From NCBI GenBank assembly GCA_000507305.1, contig DF241161.1:1-64000 (forward strand): a stretch of 64,000 nucleotides of DNA. The letters run 5' to 3'. This document shows, piece by piece, positions 51,640 through 63,860 of this stretch. The translations under genes were made by a program, and so were the position numbers. The stretch is from Breviolum minutum Mf 1.05b.01 (lineage: Eukaryota; Sar; Dinophyceae; Suessiales; Symbiodiniaceae). Within the stretch, counting starts at the first letter, position 1; every line of letters begins with the position of its first letter. The notes under the pieces were generated by a model. That model saw only the letters and a list, made by a program, of their open reading frames with translations. It had not been told where the DNA came from and ran no database searches.

Positions 51640-53550
51640 GTCATTATGTGTTTTTGCCTTTGTCCAACCTGACCTGTCTGCGTCTGCACTAAGCTCCAGG
51701 ACGGTGTGACCACAGCAAAGCCTCCCAACATCCAAAGCCTTTGTTGGCCGAGACCAGTCTCTGGTGAGTTGGACAGGGGTATAACTGGATGCTGATGTTT
51801 GACTCAGCTTGGAGTGCACCTGGCCTGGTACCTCCACTTGTTCTTGTTGAAGCTAGGATTTCATAATCAAAAGATTAAAACAGCACTAATCCATGAAGTG
51901 ACTTCATAGAAGATGAACGAAGTTGTATGTTGGCTAGATGGGCACCAGCGGAGCACTCAGAGTCCCAATGCTGGGTGTCCAACTGCACATGGCTTTTCCC
52001 CGACGGTGTAGGTGGATGCCTTAACAACGATGACATGGTGATTGTACTTTTCCATTCATATACTTTTGTACGCCTTTGCCATGTTCATGCACAGGTGAAC
52101 ATCTTCTCATGTCCTGAGAAGCATTTGCTTCTCAAAAGCAGTGTCTTTTTGTTTCCCTTCGATACTGAGTGCTCCCCACCGAATCAGAAAACAACTCAGA
52201 GACGTTGGAGTGGATTCCTTGTTCAAACGCTGCAAATTCGCAACTTCGTTCCATTTATTTCCATTTCACAAATTTTCACCTTGAATAAAACGACATCAAC
52301 AAGGACTTGTTGGTTCCAGGCCCTGCCTCAATGCGACAAGCTTGCCTGCCGATATGGAGCACCTCACGCTGAAAGCGGAAGCGGAACGCCGAATCAAATG
52401 CTACGCTCTGAGCTTGAGACCAAATGCTTTACAGCTGGAGGTGGCGCAAAGGGAGCCATACCTGACAAAAATGACACATCGAACTCAAACAGAAAATAGA
52501 TGTATCGATGCATCAAGATGTGGAACTTTATTGCTATTTCTTGAAACTTCACCTCCATTTTGGATCCAATACTTCCAACGGAGGTCTTCTGAGCTCCGGT
52601 CGTGACACACTTGGGAATCCAAAACCCGTCAAGTGGACCATACCGCCTCGGCTGGGTCGTTGTCACAATGAGAAACAGTAGAAACCACGGAAAAATGGCA
52701 AAGGGACTCATGACAAGACTAGTTGGTTTCCAGTACTTCAGTTGCTGATATGGTACATATGTCACAAGTTGCAGTGTTTTCACCCTCCCAACTGGTTAGC
52801 TGGATTTAGTGCAAGGGTATCAAAATCGAAGCAAAATATGCATCCTGCCATCACCAAGGTCATCACTCATGGCTGCAGAACGTTCTGGTGATATGCCAGT
52901 GACGATGGATGTCACATCATTGGAATAGTTGAACGAGAAGTTGGTTGCCTGTCATATGACAAAAGCACTCATGCACATTGGAAACAAACGCCATTTCCGT
53001 GCAGGTATCTTGTTGACAAATGGCGGCACAGCTTGAACTAAGGCACCAAGGTAGAGAGAGAGAGAGATGAATCCTTTCAAAGATGGAAACATGGTTCTCC
53101 CGACACCCAAAGACCAAGTGAAGGTGCAACATGGCAGCAGCACATATCCTGCGATGCTCACGGGGACGGCCTCAAATACAGAACATGTACACCAAACTGC
53201 AGGTCTCATAGATCTATAAGACTAGAGAGGCAACCACTTCTTTGCCTGTGCCAGCACAATCCCGACAAGTTCAGAAAGCAAGTAAAATGAGGCTGGCTTG
53301 CAAACTCCAGCGAAGGTTGAACCACCCATCTGAAAAATATGCGTCAAATTGGATGTCTGAAACTAAAACACTCTTGAAGCCACTTCCGGTTTTCCAGTTT
53401 GTGTGCGTTCACGCGTCGTCTCTCGTGGTTCTCAATGATTCAAGTGACAAGGTCATCAACCAGCTCGCAATCACCAAGCGATGGATGTATCTCGCAGACC
53501 TGTATCCGCATATGGCTGTGGGGTCTACACAACCGCAACACTGACCATGG
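51640..53550 (-). CDS. Unassigned exons with a signal-peptide-like start
   Basis: Minus-strand pieces. At about 53525-53450 is MRIQVCEIHPSLGDCELVDD. At about 53190-53090 is a hydrophobic frame, VSIAGYVLLPCCTFTWSLG. At about 52711-52600 is an ATG-led frame, MSPFAIFPWFLLFLIVTTTQ then PRRYGPLDGFWIPKC, which looks like a signal peptide or anchor followed by a mature N terminus. At about 51780-51690 is TRDWSRPTKALDVGRLCCGH. If the 52711 ATG is the start, the gene reads leftwards into the 51.7 and 50.7 kb pieces. No family is recognised. Confidence 0.3.
52320..52480 (+). CDS. Candidate plus-strand exon, unassigned
   Basis: A GC-richer stretch after an AG acceptor reads open in two plus frames. One gives LPADMEHLTLKAEAERRIKC then YALSLRPNALQLEVAQREPY, with a normal protein-like composition. 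The minus strand is broken by stops in two of its frames. If real, it would be the only plus-strand exon found in the window, so it is at least as likely to be chance. Confidence 0.2.
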
Positions 53551-53559
53551 TGCTTGACG

Positions 53560-55230
53560 TAACATTCAATGTTCCTCACAAGTCTGGATGAAAGACTTGT
53601 TGACTATATCTTACTTCAGACACGGTTCATCTCTCTTGGATCTGACACATAACACCATGGCTGAATAATGCGGCAGTGTCCCCCACCTTCATCGTGCAGC
53701 ATGAAATCTAAAAGTCAGGGTGTCTCTAAAGCAGATTAAGTGCCCCAAATAATCCATCGGTTTCCTACTCCACTTCTAGCCATTGCCCTTGCTTTCTGAT
53801 GGTACATGACTAGGGTTAACATCACCAATGTATGTCTTGATACCTTTTTCCCCCGGGGATGTCCAAGTGTTGTCATTTCACACCTTTGGGATCATAGGAG
53901 CTGCAGGCACCATGCAGCGAATGGCCCGCCTTGATGGCCAAGAGCATCGAAATGCTCCGAGCTGTTCGTTGATCTGTTCTTACGTTGTATCTTTGTGCAA
54001 CAATTAAATCACACATATCAGACCCTTTGATAGTACCAGCATGTACCTTCTTCAATTTCACAGAGAAAAATGTGTAAGCCGTTCAACCTTTTCCAACATG
54101 TGAAACTAAGTCAACTAAGCCCTCTGACCCCATAGGCTGCACGATTTCCTCCTAGGCTGTCAAAGTCTGGCAAGCTCTGAATGGTTTTCAACGAGGTTTT
54201 GTCTGTCGCCATCCCAAGTGGTGACATGTGCAGGATGAATTGTCATCCTGAAGATATCTTGAGTCCTCATAGAAATCCATGCTGCTTGGTACTTCCATCA
54301 AAGGCAGCGTACCGAAATTCACCAAATGACATGCCTCTCAGGGATTTGAGGAGGGATTTACACCACTGAAGTTGACGCTACTCAGTCAACAGATGGGGTT
54401 CCTGGGTAGTCTGTGAAACATGATAAACATGATAAACATGATAAACATGATAAACATGATGTTCTCAGAAAGTGTTGTAATGGATTGTGAATGAAACAAA
54501 AAAAAGGAGGCAGGAAATGATACCAAGAGAGAGTCTCTCTGAATAAAACAAAGAAAAAGCACATGCAATCTCCATTACAAAGCAATGACTCTCACAAGCC
54601 TCATCCCCTTGCAAGCCATAGCCAGATAAAACGACTACCGTTCCACCAGCCTGGACATTGAAAGATTCAAGAAATTCAAGACTCAAACTCCATTCGACAT
54701 TGGCAAAACGACTCCAAACTCCATTCGGTCACTTCATTCGGTCACTGGGAATCGACTTGATTCGACTTGTTTTCTCCAAAAAACTGAGGTCATGGCCCAG
54801 CTGCCTCGAGTGGGCTGGACCTAAGGTAACGAATCAAAGCAAGAAATTTTCTTTAAAAAAAATTTGGACGTAAGAAAAAAAGAAAACTAGATAAACTTAT
54901 ATGTTTTTTCTTAAATTGAAAATTTATGGTTTTTTTCTTTTTGAATTTGGACTTGGTATGGTTGATAAAATTCATGTTGCATGTTGCATGGTCCATGTTT
55001 TCATTCGAAGCTTCGAAGTTGCCCGCTGCTCAGATGGGGACGTCATGGAGCAGCGGTACAAAATTGATGTCAGGCAAAGGCCTTGCAACTTGGAACGAAT
55101 CGCGGATTTACGAGACAACTTTGCCAGATAAACGGTGGATATACCGTGCAGTTTTAAAATCGAAATGTGATCAAAATACGAAACATGTTGAAATATGACG
55201 AATATGACGTGTTAACAGTTAACGTATGTT
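53560..55230. other. No recognisable gene
   Basis: No conserved motif was found on either strand. Only short open frames occur. The stretch holds the tandem repeat at 54418-54462 and an A/T-rich part at 54840-54960. It may be a gene boundary or a long intron. Confidence 0.4.
54418..54464. repeat. TGATAAACA 9-bp tandem repeat
   Basis: About five perfect copies of a 9-base TGATAAACA unit. Minor satellite in a stretch without genes. Confidence 0.95.
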
Positions 55231-55244
55231 CTTTGAAAACATCA

Positions 55245-55610
55245 ACAGAATGCTCTGAGGCCTCGAAAAAAATAAAGTTGGATTTGAAGGTATGACTCAT
55301 TTTGACTCCTTGACGAAGCAACACCGGATGTCGGATGCTGCCCAAGGAGCAAAGCAAGAGTCACGTTGGTAAACTGTGGATGGCCCTGTCCAGTAATCAC
55401 AACCTGCCGTGCAACATGTTGCAACACATCTTCGCTGCTTGACATGAGCCAAAACATGGGACAGGGCTTTGACAATGTCACCTTCAGATTTTGAGCTCCA
55501 GCACGACCATCAAGAATCGTGCAATAAACATTCCAGACTTCTGGAAAAGCCTCAGACAGACACTTCAACGTCTGTTGCGTCAAACACACTAATCCTGGTT
55601 GTGTCAACAC
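55245..55610 (-). CDS. Unassigned protein-coding exon, protein-like over about 100 residues
   Basis: The minus strand is open over 122 codons and looks like protein throughout. It includes SEAFPEVWNVYCTILDGRAG, AQNLKVTLSKPCPMFWLMSS, SEDVLQHVARQ and VVITGQGHPQFTNVTLALLL. An AG acceptor stands before EVWNVY (about 55538), and a possible GT donor after HVARQ (about 55408). The pattern of a beta-like start, a Cys-Pro step and a following helix is not one I can assign. Confidence 0.45.
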
Positions 55611-56104
55611 ACTTCATGACAAAACCTTAAAGTGGCTGCTAATCAAATCATATTACCGTTTCCGGCTCCATGCGGTAAAAGTAAGAGCTTTGGTGAAACC
55701 TATCAAGGATGGATTTTTGTTCATCGTTAATTCCACCTTATTTGCTGTACAGGGTTCAGGTTCTAGTGAGTGCCAATTTGCATTGATGCCAAGTTAGCTG
55801 CAATAAGCATTTGAGGAATGTGGTCCGTTTCATGTTATTTCTATGGACATCCAAGTCCCCAGCGCCACAATTTCGTTCCTCACCATTCTCACCTGAGCTC
55901 ACGAGCAAATCCAAAACTGCGTCAGGCATCAGGAACCCGACAAGAATTGCTGAGTGACTCCTGACTCGCTGCTTCCAACTTTGCTTCGAAATCGAACACT
56001 TCAAACTATCAATGTGTTTCATTTGTGTGCTTAGTTTGTTTTTTCAAATTACACCGAATGTAGCTTGCTTTCTCTAAAAGAACTACGTCCGTGCTCAACT
56101 TAAA

Positions 56105-56640
56105 GTGTGTGATCACCGGTTGAGCCATGCGTTTTACCATGACATCCTATATTTTCATTTCACAAATCCACAAAACAAACAGGCTGGTAGAGTAGGCTCC
56201 GAATTCATTCGCATCTGTGACTTGCATATATACAAAGCCACCCAAACAATATGTCTACTTTCCACTGGATATTTGATTGAACATCAGGCGTTGCCAAAAA
56301 ATAAAATGTCTCGGAAAGCTTTTCAACTTCTTGCTTGCCAAGATACAGGCATAGGACCTCAATATCTTGGAATTTTTGAAACATCAGTTCTGAATAGTCT
56401 TCCGGTAGTGAATCATCAAAGCTTCAATCTTGTGGAGCCTAAAACGATATCCGGGAGAAATCCAAGGTGCGTGAGGTTGCATGGTGATGGCCCAACTGAG
56501 ATTTCGAAAGGTGCTCGTTGTGATGGGATCACATCGCCACGAAGGTGGTTGCCATCCTCAGATTGTTTGGGAATAAACACAATGGAAACACATGCCAGGC
56601 ACTACTCTATCTCTCTATCTCTCTTTCCAGGGGAATGACG
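56105..56640. other. Region open on both strands, unassigned
   Basis: A plus-strand frame of 177 codons covers the block but has no known motif. On the minus strand, about 56585-56420, an equally protein-like frame reads VFIPKQSEDGNHLRGDVIPS, then GPSPCNLTHLGFLPDIVLGS and a TGA stop. Since all other genes are on the minus strand, the minus reading is preferred. It could be a terminal exon. No family is recognised. Confidence 0.25.
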
Positions 56641-56715
56641 GGCATTTGAATGCATTCAAAAAAGCATGTTGTAGCTTTGCAGATTCAAACTTCCTTCAAG
56701 CCGCTCGCTCACAAG

Positions 56716-57056
<341 letters not shown>

Positions 57057-57524
57057 TTGGGTAAATGCAGTCAAATCTCAACTCGATCAAAGCGGAGATA
57101 GAGTTGTGTGCCAACCTGGCAAACCAAAAGAAATTGCTAGCTCAGAGGATCCAGGACCCATTTCCACAAAAAAAGGGCTTTTTCTACTGGCTTTCCAATG
57201 TTTCATTTACTGCTTTACTTGTTTCAAACCTTTTAGAACAAATCTTAAACCTTCCATTTTCATCTCTTCACTACTGATCCTTTGCCTGCACCGTCAGGGG
57301 TTGTAAGTCCATGAGTCGCGGAGTGAAATCCTGACAAGGTGGCTGCCAATTGCCAAGGAGCGTTGCAACAAATTGTGCTTCAGAACCACAGAGCAGATAT
57401 CCAGGATTCCAGAACGAAGCGTACAACTATAATCAAACAGAATGCATTTCAATGCTTCTGAAATTGCTTGCAGTGCCTAATTTTAGTAGTAATGATTGGT
57501 GATGATAACAGAAATCTCTTACGA

Positions 57525-60365
57525 ACAATGTAGCAACAGGATTGCCGCTCCTCGGAACGACGGAAGGATGCATCCAAAGCCATGGCCACCACACCGTTGC
57601 TCTCCACCACCACCTGACCAAAGGAGAAGCTATGAGAAAGGAACAGCTAAAGTTGACAAGTTGACAGGTACGAATCTCTGAGACACAAAGGGATGAACTT
57701 TTCCAGAAAATGTGGAAAGCATGCAAAAATCCATAGCATATGAGGTCCAGTCTCCAAGCCTGTGGCTCCGAATGTGCTGTTCGAAACCAGTCAGCAGGGA
57801 TCTCCTCTACAAAAAGGTTGTCTATCGAGTTTATCGTTGCCACATACCAAAAGCAAAAAGCAGCAAAACTGCCACAACATCCAACATGAAACTAAGTCAG
57901 TCAAAGTACTTGTTCTATCCTATGCTCCATTGATGTATATATCTCACTTTTCCAATCTTTAGACAAACAAACCATTTTACGAGAGTTTGTTTCAGACCTC
58001 ATGAGGTACATCTACGTAAATCTGATTCTGATCCCTCCTCGATGAAGAGATCTGTGGAGCCATTGGCCAAGGTTTCCGTTGTTAAACGTACACCTGACAG
58101 CCGCCAATGCAAGTGACTCACAAGAATCCGCCAGGAATACCAACAATAGTGATACAATAATATGTTCATCTCACTCAACAGAATCCTCAATTGTGAAAAC
58201 TTTCTTCCTTTCCCTGACATGCTGTTGCCATCTCCTGTTTTCTTCCATGGCATTTCGAATTCCATTTCGCAACTTCAGTGATCCATCGTCCATCATGGGG
58301 CATCAGCCTGGTCCAGACAGTTTGGCGACATCGGCTAGGATCTGTGGCATGTCTTCTCCACCACCTGCCGCCGTTGAAACAAAAGGAATAATCGATGAGA
58401 TATGATGAGATCATATACCATGATAGAATAGACTCAACATTCAAAGTATTCATGCAATCTTGGTTATATAAGGTTCATTATAGATTTCATCACTAAGATC
58501 ATCTGGATCTTATGATTCATCCAATCATGTCCAATCCCTTCTGTGCTATGATGAAACCACAAAAAAATGACATCCAGATCCAACCGCAACCGGCACAAGA
58601 CTTCATTGGATGATGTTCCATCTAGCCCAGCTATTCCATGAACGCATAGTTACTCATTGTCAGAGCCTCCTGCGCCAGGCAAAAGAAGTCCAACACTCCA
58701 TCCTTCACGACCCTCTTGGAGCACCTCATAATGTTGCAAAAAAAAACATCTCCTTTCCAGCACTTTCCACAAAAATGTTCGTGAATTCTTACAAAGGAGC
58801 TGCTACCAATGATTAAGACAACCTTTACAGAAAAAAAAACCTGCAACCAAATCACTTGCTCAAAGGGCCAAAGATTCACGGAATCTTTGCCACTGAGTCC
58901 AGGAAGTTTCATCAACTCTTCTTGGATCAGATTCCAACCATGATAAGGAATCTCCTCCCACGGGATCCAATCTTAGGGGGCACACCAAATTGATTGAATA
59001 TCATTGAATCACTGGATCAAGACACAAATTTGCTACCAATTCTGGCAGCCTTTGTATCTTTCAAATCAAAACGCTAGCAAGACAAAGTGCCAGTGCAATT
59101 TAATTCAAAAACTCTAAGACATACACCGCACACTTCACAGCATGTTACTTCATCTGTCTAGCATTTGAGCTCCTGTGTCCATCGGCCAGCAAAAGAGAGG
59201 CGAAAGCTGCCAGTCACAACGTCTGATGACCGCTGCACAATGAAAGAGTTCATTACCTTGGTTGAGTTGAAAATTGAAAAACATGTCATGAGATGTTCTG
59301 ACCTTGGGGATGGAACATGATTCTATGATCATTTTTTGTGGTACTTGCTCTTGTAAATTGATTCGTGTTGGTGACATTTTAGTCAGGTCAACAGGTCGAA
59401 ACGACTCCGCAAAACAACTCCTGTCAATCACGGAATCACTCACCATATCTCTTCCGACCACCACTGTGACTTAATGTGGTAAAACTTTACCTGGATGTTC
59501 CAAATATGTAAATGTTACGTCAAAGAATTACATAGAAATATACAGTTATATACATATACCTCTTGGTATTTCATCTATGATACTGATGCAATCTTTCCAA
59601 CTATACTGCATCTTTATCTTTGAAACATCTGCCTCCTGGTAGTGTTGTAATTGAAACGTTCGTGGGTGATCATTTCACCAAGTTGTAACGGGCGAGCCAA
59701 CGGTGTCAAGATACCCAAACCACCACAGATGTTCCAATGACATCGAGACCAGGAAGAATGTGAAGTTTAGCCTCAGATGTTGACATTGAATGAATTGTCA
59801 CTGCTGAATTAAAATGGATAGAATGAGAGGTGACAATCGAGGAAAAAGAGAAATGACAAAATATCAACAGTCCCTTTTGTGATCGAATCATCAACAAGAA
59901 AGTATCTGAAGAAATCAAATTTGCTATCTCTTCCTGCTTTGTCGTTCCTGCTCTCAACCTGTGATCAATTGGCCTTGACCTCAACGCAGCGCGAACGCCA
60001 CATTGATAGGAACTGCATTGATTAGCTTGGTTTCCAGACTGCATGTTCATTGCCATCATCAGGTTTTGGACATGGGAAGGTCACGAAATAGCTAAGCCTG
60101 GCAAATCGCTAATGCTTTGCAAGGAATACAGCACTGCTCCAACAGCAGCGATATGCAACGGTTCAACAAGAAACAAAGATTGTGTGCTACTTTCAAAGAA
60201 ACTGAGGTGAGTTTCACAAGGATCTTTGAAAAAAAACATTCAACCTTTTCGAAGCCCAAGTTGGAAATCTCGCCTGTCAGGACTTTCTGCTCTTGTTGCA
60301 GTGGGTTTGCACTCCAAAACACGGCCATAAATATCCTGGTTGCTTCGATAAAAAATCTTCGAGTT
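57525..60365 (-). CDS. Unassigned exons, weakly ARM/HEAT-like
   Basis: Minus-strand pieces. At about 60337-60274 is IFMAVFWSANPLQQEQKVL, with a GC donor. At about 59255-59195 is DVVTGSFRLSFAGRWTQ. At about 58737-58675 is RCSKRVVKDGVLDFFCLAQ. At about 58372-58308 is GGGEDMPQILADVAKLSGPG. At about 58303-58190 is DDGSLKLRNGIRNAMEENRR. At about 57609-57540 is VVVESNGVVAMALDASFRRS. Several pieces share a pattern of a short helix, a V-x-D/N-G-V turn and a second helix, as in armadillo-type repeats. The 59.2 kb piece instead looks beta-like (GSFRLSFAG). The exons may belong to two genes. Assignment is a guess from composition only. Confidence 0.3.
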
Positions 60366-60584
60366 TGGTTGCTGAACGTGTGAAACTGAGAAATCTGACC
60401 ATTTCGTGACAGCAATTTAAAGCTACTTTAACAAAGAAAGCAATGCTTCATCATCCATCATCATACACCTTTTGCAATGTTGTTCTAGATTTTTGGTTCT
60501 TCTGCAAGTTGTTCACTTTATTTTTTGTTTCTTTATCTTCACTTTTTATCACTCTTTGATCTTAGATGATCTTAATCATATCTG

Positions 60585-61320
60585 TCTTCAAAATGAGAAA
60601 ACCCTCGAGTGCTGTGGCATTTTTTACCCTTTCAAGTCCACCTGCCACAAAACCGCCCTCGGCATCCAGGACCACAAGTTGCATTCTTCCAGATCTTACC
60701 AAACGAATTCGAAAATGAATCATGATGAACCTAGGAGCGCAGATCAATTCTGATGGCCCTGGATAAATCAATAAATCACTTTCCAGTCTTTTCCAACCAC
60801 GGATGGTTTCAGAGAGTGAAGAAAACAAGCACCAGCCAGATGTGTCTGGGCTTCATCACATTCGTCTTCTTCGTCGAACAAAGTGGCATCAAAATGTAGC
60901 AGCAATTCACGGCTTTCTTTGGCAAAACCATGGGTGATTGTGCATCATCCAAGTAGCAGCAGATGTGTGCTTCCAGACATGACTAGGACAGAGTCATGAC
61001 AGATGTCTTGGTCAACAGCCAGAATGACGCATGTCATCCAAACCCAAGGACCGTGGACCCGATCGGTGCCAGGTCGACCCGGAGTCACCAGACCCGTATC
61101 GCCCGTGTGTCACAGCGTGCGACTGTGTCTCCATGCCGGTGTCGCGGTGTACTTCGAAGATGTAAAGCTCCTAAGTTCATCTCGGTTAGGTGGCACCACC
61201 TGGACCAAAATGAAAAGGGACTTTGCTACAAAGCTGCAATCCAAAGGTTCAAATTGGCAGGAAACGTATAGGAGCAAATCCAGTATTGCTTCATCATCCA
61301 AGCCAAGATTGAAGTAATCT
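60585..61320 (-). CDS. Unassigned exons around a GC-rich block
   Basis: The minus strand at about 60685-60625 reads QLVVLDAEGGFVAGGLERVK. At about 61310-61120 an open frame of 63 codons includes DDEAILDLLLYVSCQFEPLD and VVPPNRDELRSFTSSKYTAT. The block 61010-61200 is clearly more GC-rich than its surroundings and is open on both strands, so it is probably coding, but the right frame is unclear. On the plus strand one frame gives HAGVAVYFEDVKLLSSSRLG. Confidence 0.3.
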
Positions 61321-61399
61321 TCACATCATGATAGACGGATAGACCAAATCGAAGGGGATCAACTCCTTGAAATCTTTTTCTGCAGATTTCAAGTCAGTT

Positions 61400-61882
61400 T
61401 CATGTTTCATTCAAAGTGCGCCAAAGCTTTTGCCAAGATCCATTTGAAACCCGGAAAGGAATGACCGGCTGATCCATGTGAGCCAAAATGGCAATGGTCG
61501 GAGCCAAGAAATCCGAGTTCATCAGGAAAGAAAACTGCAAATACAAAATATCAAAAATATCCAATAAAAACTGGTCATCCTCCAACGTCATTAGCATTAA
61601 AGGTGAGTGAATGACCGCCCGAAACTTCGTTTCATACCTATTTGTGAAAACCTTTTCTCTCATTCTGCATGACCCCTCCTCCCCAAACCGTGAAGCAGCC
61701 AGTGCCATGTCCTGCGTCTCCCAAAGTACTGTGGCAAGCTTCTCCGAAGTGGCACCGTAGGGCACCGAACCTGCCCGACTCACGGATCCCAAGTTGCAGA
61801 AAAACTGCGAATTCTCTGCGAATAGACTGAACATCTCAAAGTTCATTTCTTCCACCTTGCAATAAGGCCAAAGGATCTGCAT
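61400..61882 (-). CDS. 160-codon open stretch, unassigned
   Basis: A continuous minus-strand frame, unusually long for this window, includes LWPYCKVEEMNFEMFSLFAE, LATVLWETQDMALAASRFGE, HSPLMLMTLEDDQFLLDIFD and FLAPTIAILAHMDQPVIPF. It is probably one or two exons. The WETQDMALAASRF piece has a helical-repeat look. The core of the dinoflagellate spliced leader also occurs within it (see the separate entry). No family is claimed. Confidence 0.4.
   Translation of the reverse strand: MQILWPYCKVEEMNFEMFSLFAENSQFFCNLGSVSRAGSVPYGATSEKLATVLWETQDMALAASRFGEEGSCRMREKVFTNRYETKFRAVIHSPLMLMTLEDDQFLLDIFDILYLQFSFLMNSDFLAPTIAILAHMDQPVIPFRVSNGSWQKLWRTLNET
61477..61497 (-). other. Possible relict dinoflagellate spliced-leader sequence
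   Basis: The minus strand carries GCCATTTTGGCTCA, which equals a 14-base stretch of the conserved 22-nt dinoflagellate spliced leader. The two bases CC also fall at the leader's 5' position, so about 17 of 21 positions agree. Dinoflagellate genomes keep such relicts where trans-spliced mRNA was copied back into DNA. The site lies in an open frame (AILAH), so chance coding sequence is the competing explanation. Confidence 0.35.
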
Positions 61883-62329
61883 GAATTAGACTTCCCTTCT
61901 GCCTGATGTGCCCTCTCGAAGAAAGTTCCCTGCAAAGCGTCTCACACGGACATAGAAGCTACCTGTCGACGTGTCACCCTTGGTGACTGCATGGAACTTC
62001 ATGAGAACTATCGTGTCTTATCTCATGCAGCGCAGCAATTTCTGAAAACGTTCTCTTCCTTGTGAAAGGCATCTACAAAGCTTCCTGCTAAGAATCTTAA
62101 GTAGTTAAGATGACATATGAACAAGATATAAAAATATACTGCATCAGGTAGCGAATAATTACAACTAACGTGCTTGGTGTAGTCTACTTGTTCGAATTCC
62201 CTGAGATCATTGGTAGAGTTTCGAAGTGTCCAAGAGTTGCATGTGACACTCTTCGTTTACACCTCGAAGCACCCTGTCCAAGTTGATCTGATGCCTCAGC
62301 AAAAGCAGCAAAAGCTCAACATGACAGCA

Positions 62330-62580
62330 TGAATCTCTGCAAGGAAGCTGTCTTCACTGAAAGTAGACTAATCTTTGAGAAGAGCTGCATTTCCCGCACA
62401 ACGGATGCTGTCATAGTCAAGCGTTGCACTTCCAGAAAGGATTTACTCCTGGAAGGAACCGAGGAATCGATTTACGACCAATTCAGAAATTCCAAACAAC
62501 AGGTGACCTCAAAACTGAAAGATTACAACCTAAAAAAAGGAAGCTACGAAGCTCCTGACGATCTCTTCCGGTGGAGGTGA
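62330..62580. other. Open on both strands, unassigned exon candidate
   Basis: The plus strand is open for 83 codons, with a charged, protein-like end (EESIYDQFRNSKQQVTSKLK). The minus strand at about 62460-62370 is open in two frames (FLEVQRLTMTASVVREMQLF and GSATLDYDSIRCAGNAALL). Neighbouring genes favour the minus strand. No family is recognised. Confidence 0.2.
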
Positions 62581-62689
62581 CCTGTGATGCGAAACAAAAA
62601 CCTATGTAATTTGTAGGAAAATGCGAGACAAGATCAACAAGATTCCACAACAAACACAAGGTCATGAGTCAGAAGTCTTTCATCAATAT

Positions 62690-63860
62690 ATACCAATATA
62701 CTCCATTGGATCTTATCATCCCAGACGCCACTCTTGCGAACCAAGCGACCCATCTGCTGCTCTGGCATTATGGATCCGGAGACCCACGCGCAACCAGTCG
62801 GAACCCACGTTCTCTCGGTGTCGAACTCGAATGAATCGTCGTTCTCCTGGACGCGCGAATTCACGGCCAAAAACAAAAAAAGGGACCAAGGGAAGGCCTT
62901 TTCGGAAACTCCAGGATTAGTTGAGAAGTAAAGAAAGAGAGGTTTAAGGTGAAGCAGATTCTCTCTTTCGATACCAATAACAAAATAACAAATAAATCAC
63001 ATAAGGCAACCTCCACTGCAATTTCACTGTCAAAACATGCCATGCTATGAAAGCCTGTGACAAATCCACGCAAAACGCAAAATCTTCACTTCTTCAAAGC
63101 AAAGGTCTTGGCAATCCATGGCAATTCACGGATTATAAAACCTTGGCCCACCCTTCTGAGGTTCACCTGCTTGGAAGTTGTAGGATGGTGAAACCGAGCA
63201 TGGCGCATTGGCATCATCAGGAAGGTCTGGAAGGCCCTGGTGACAAACGTTCTTCCAATATTGGACGGATTTCAAAAATATGAGCCAAAATGGAAATCTT
63301 GCCCGAATAGGTGCAAATAATAAAGATCTTTGAAACCACCTAGTGATAGTTGATACAGTAGTTGTCGTACTTCTCTTGGCTGTGAGGCTGCGATATATAT
63401 CATCACACTTTTCAGGCTCAGTTTTGAAGGACAGTTGTCCTGAAGTAACAAAATGGCAAATGTTTGGTCCTGTGAACATGGCTTCCCAAACCATGCCAAA
63501 GGGGTGAATCTTGGCATAGCTTGGCTCTCTGTGGAAGAAGCGCGTACAACCACCTGGCTCCACAGCAAATTACATCCAAAGACAAGAAAAACGTGGCTAG
63601 CCAGTAGACTTTCAACAAACACAAGCCTGATGTTTGGATTCGTTTTTGCCACAGATCAACGCAGAGTACAAGGGGATACAAAGGGACCAGGAAGAAAGTG
63701 CATTCTGGGTGAATGTGATTTGAGTGGACGGATCCAACATCCTCACGCCATCTCCCGCCTTCATTCCGGACATGTCTTCACTGCTGGAGAGCGACAAGTC
63801 AGCCTTTTGGCAGAAGCAAGCCATGACTGCTCGGAGCAAAAATCCATAAATCCATATATT
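62690..63860 (-). CDS. Unassigned minus-strand exons at the right edge
   Basis: Pieces. At about 63815-63700 is ADLSLSSSEDMSGMKAGDGV then RMLDPSTQITFTQNALSSW. At about 63560-63444 is an exon between a CAG acceptor and a CAG end, open in all three frames (one reads VVVRASSTESQAMPRFTPLA, another HREPSYAKIHPFGMVWEAM). At about 63330-63240 is SGKISILAHIFEIRPILEER. At about 62850-62710 is a GC-rich exon (FIRVRHRENVGSDWLRVGLR in one frame, ENDDSFEFDTERTWVPTGCA in another). The gene continues beyond the window. No family is named. Confidence 0.3.
63281..63293 (-). other. Second spliced-leader-like core
   Basis: The minus strand carries CCATTTTGGCTCA, 13 bases identical to the spliced-leader core, about 1.8 kb from the first site and in the same orientation. 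Flanks do not match the leader. It could be a short relict or chance. Confidence 0.25.

Noticed and set aside
55440-55460. A third spliced-leader-like core (CCATGTTTTGGCTCA on the minus strand)
   Set aside because: It has an extra base and lies in a convincing coding frame (PMFWLMSS), so chance is the better explanation.
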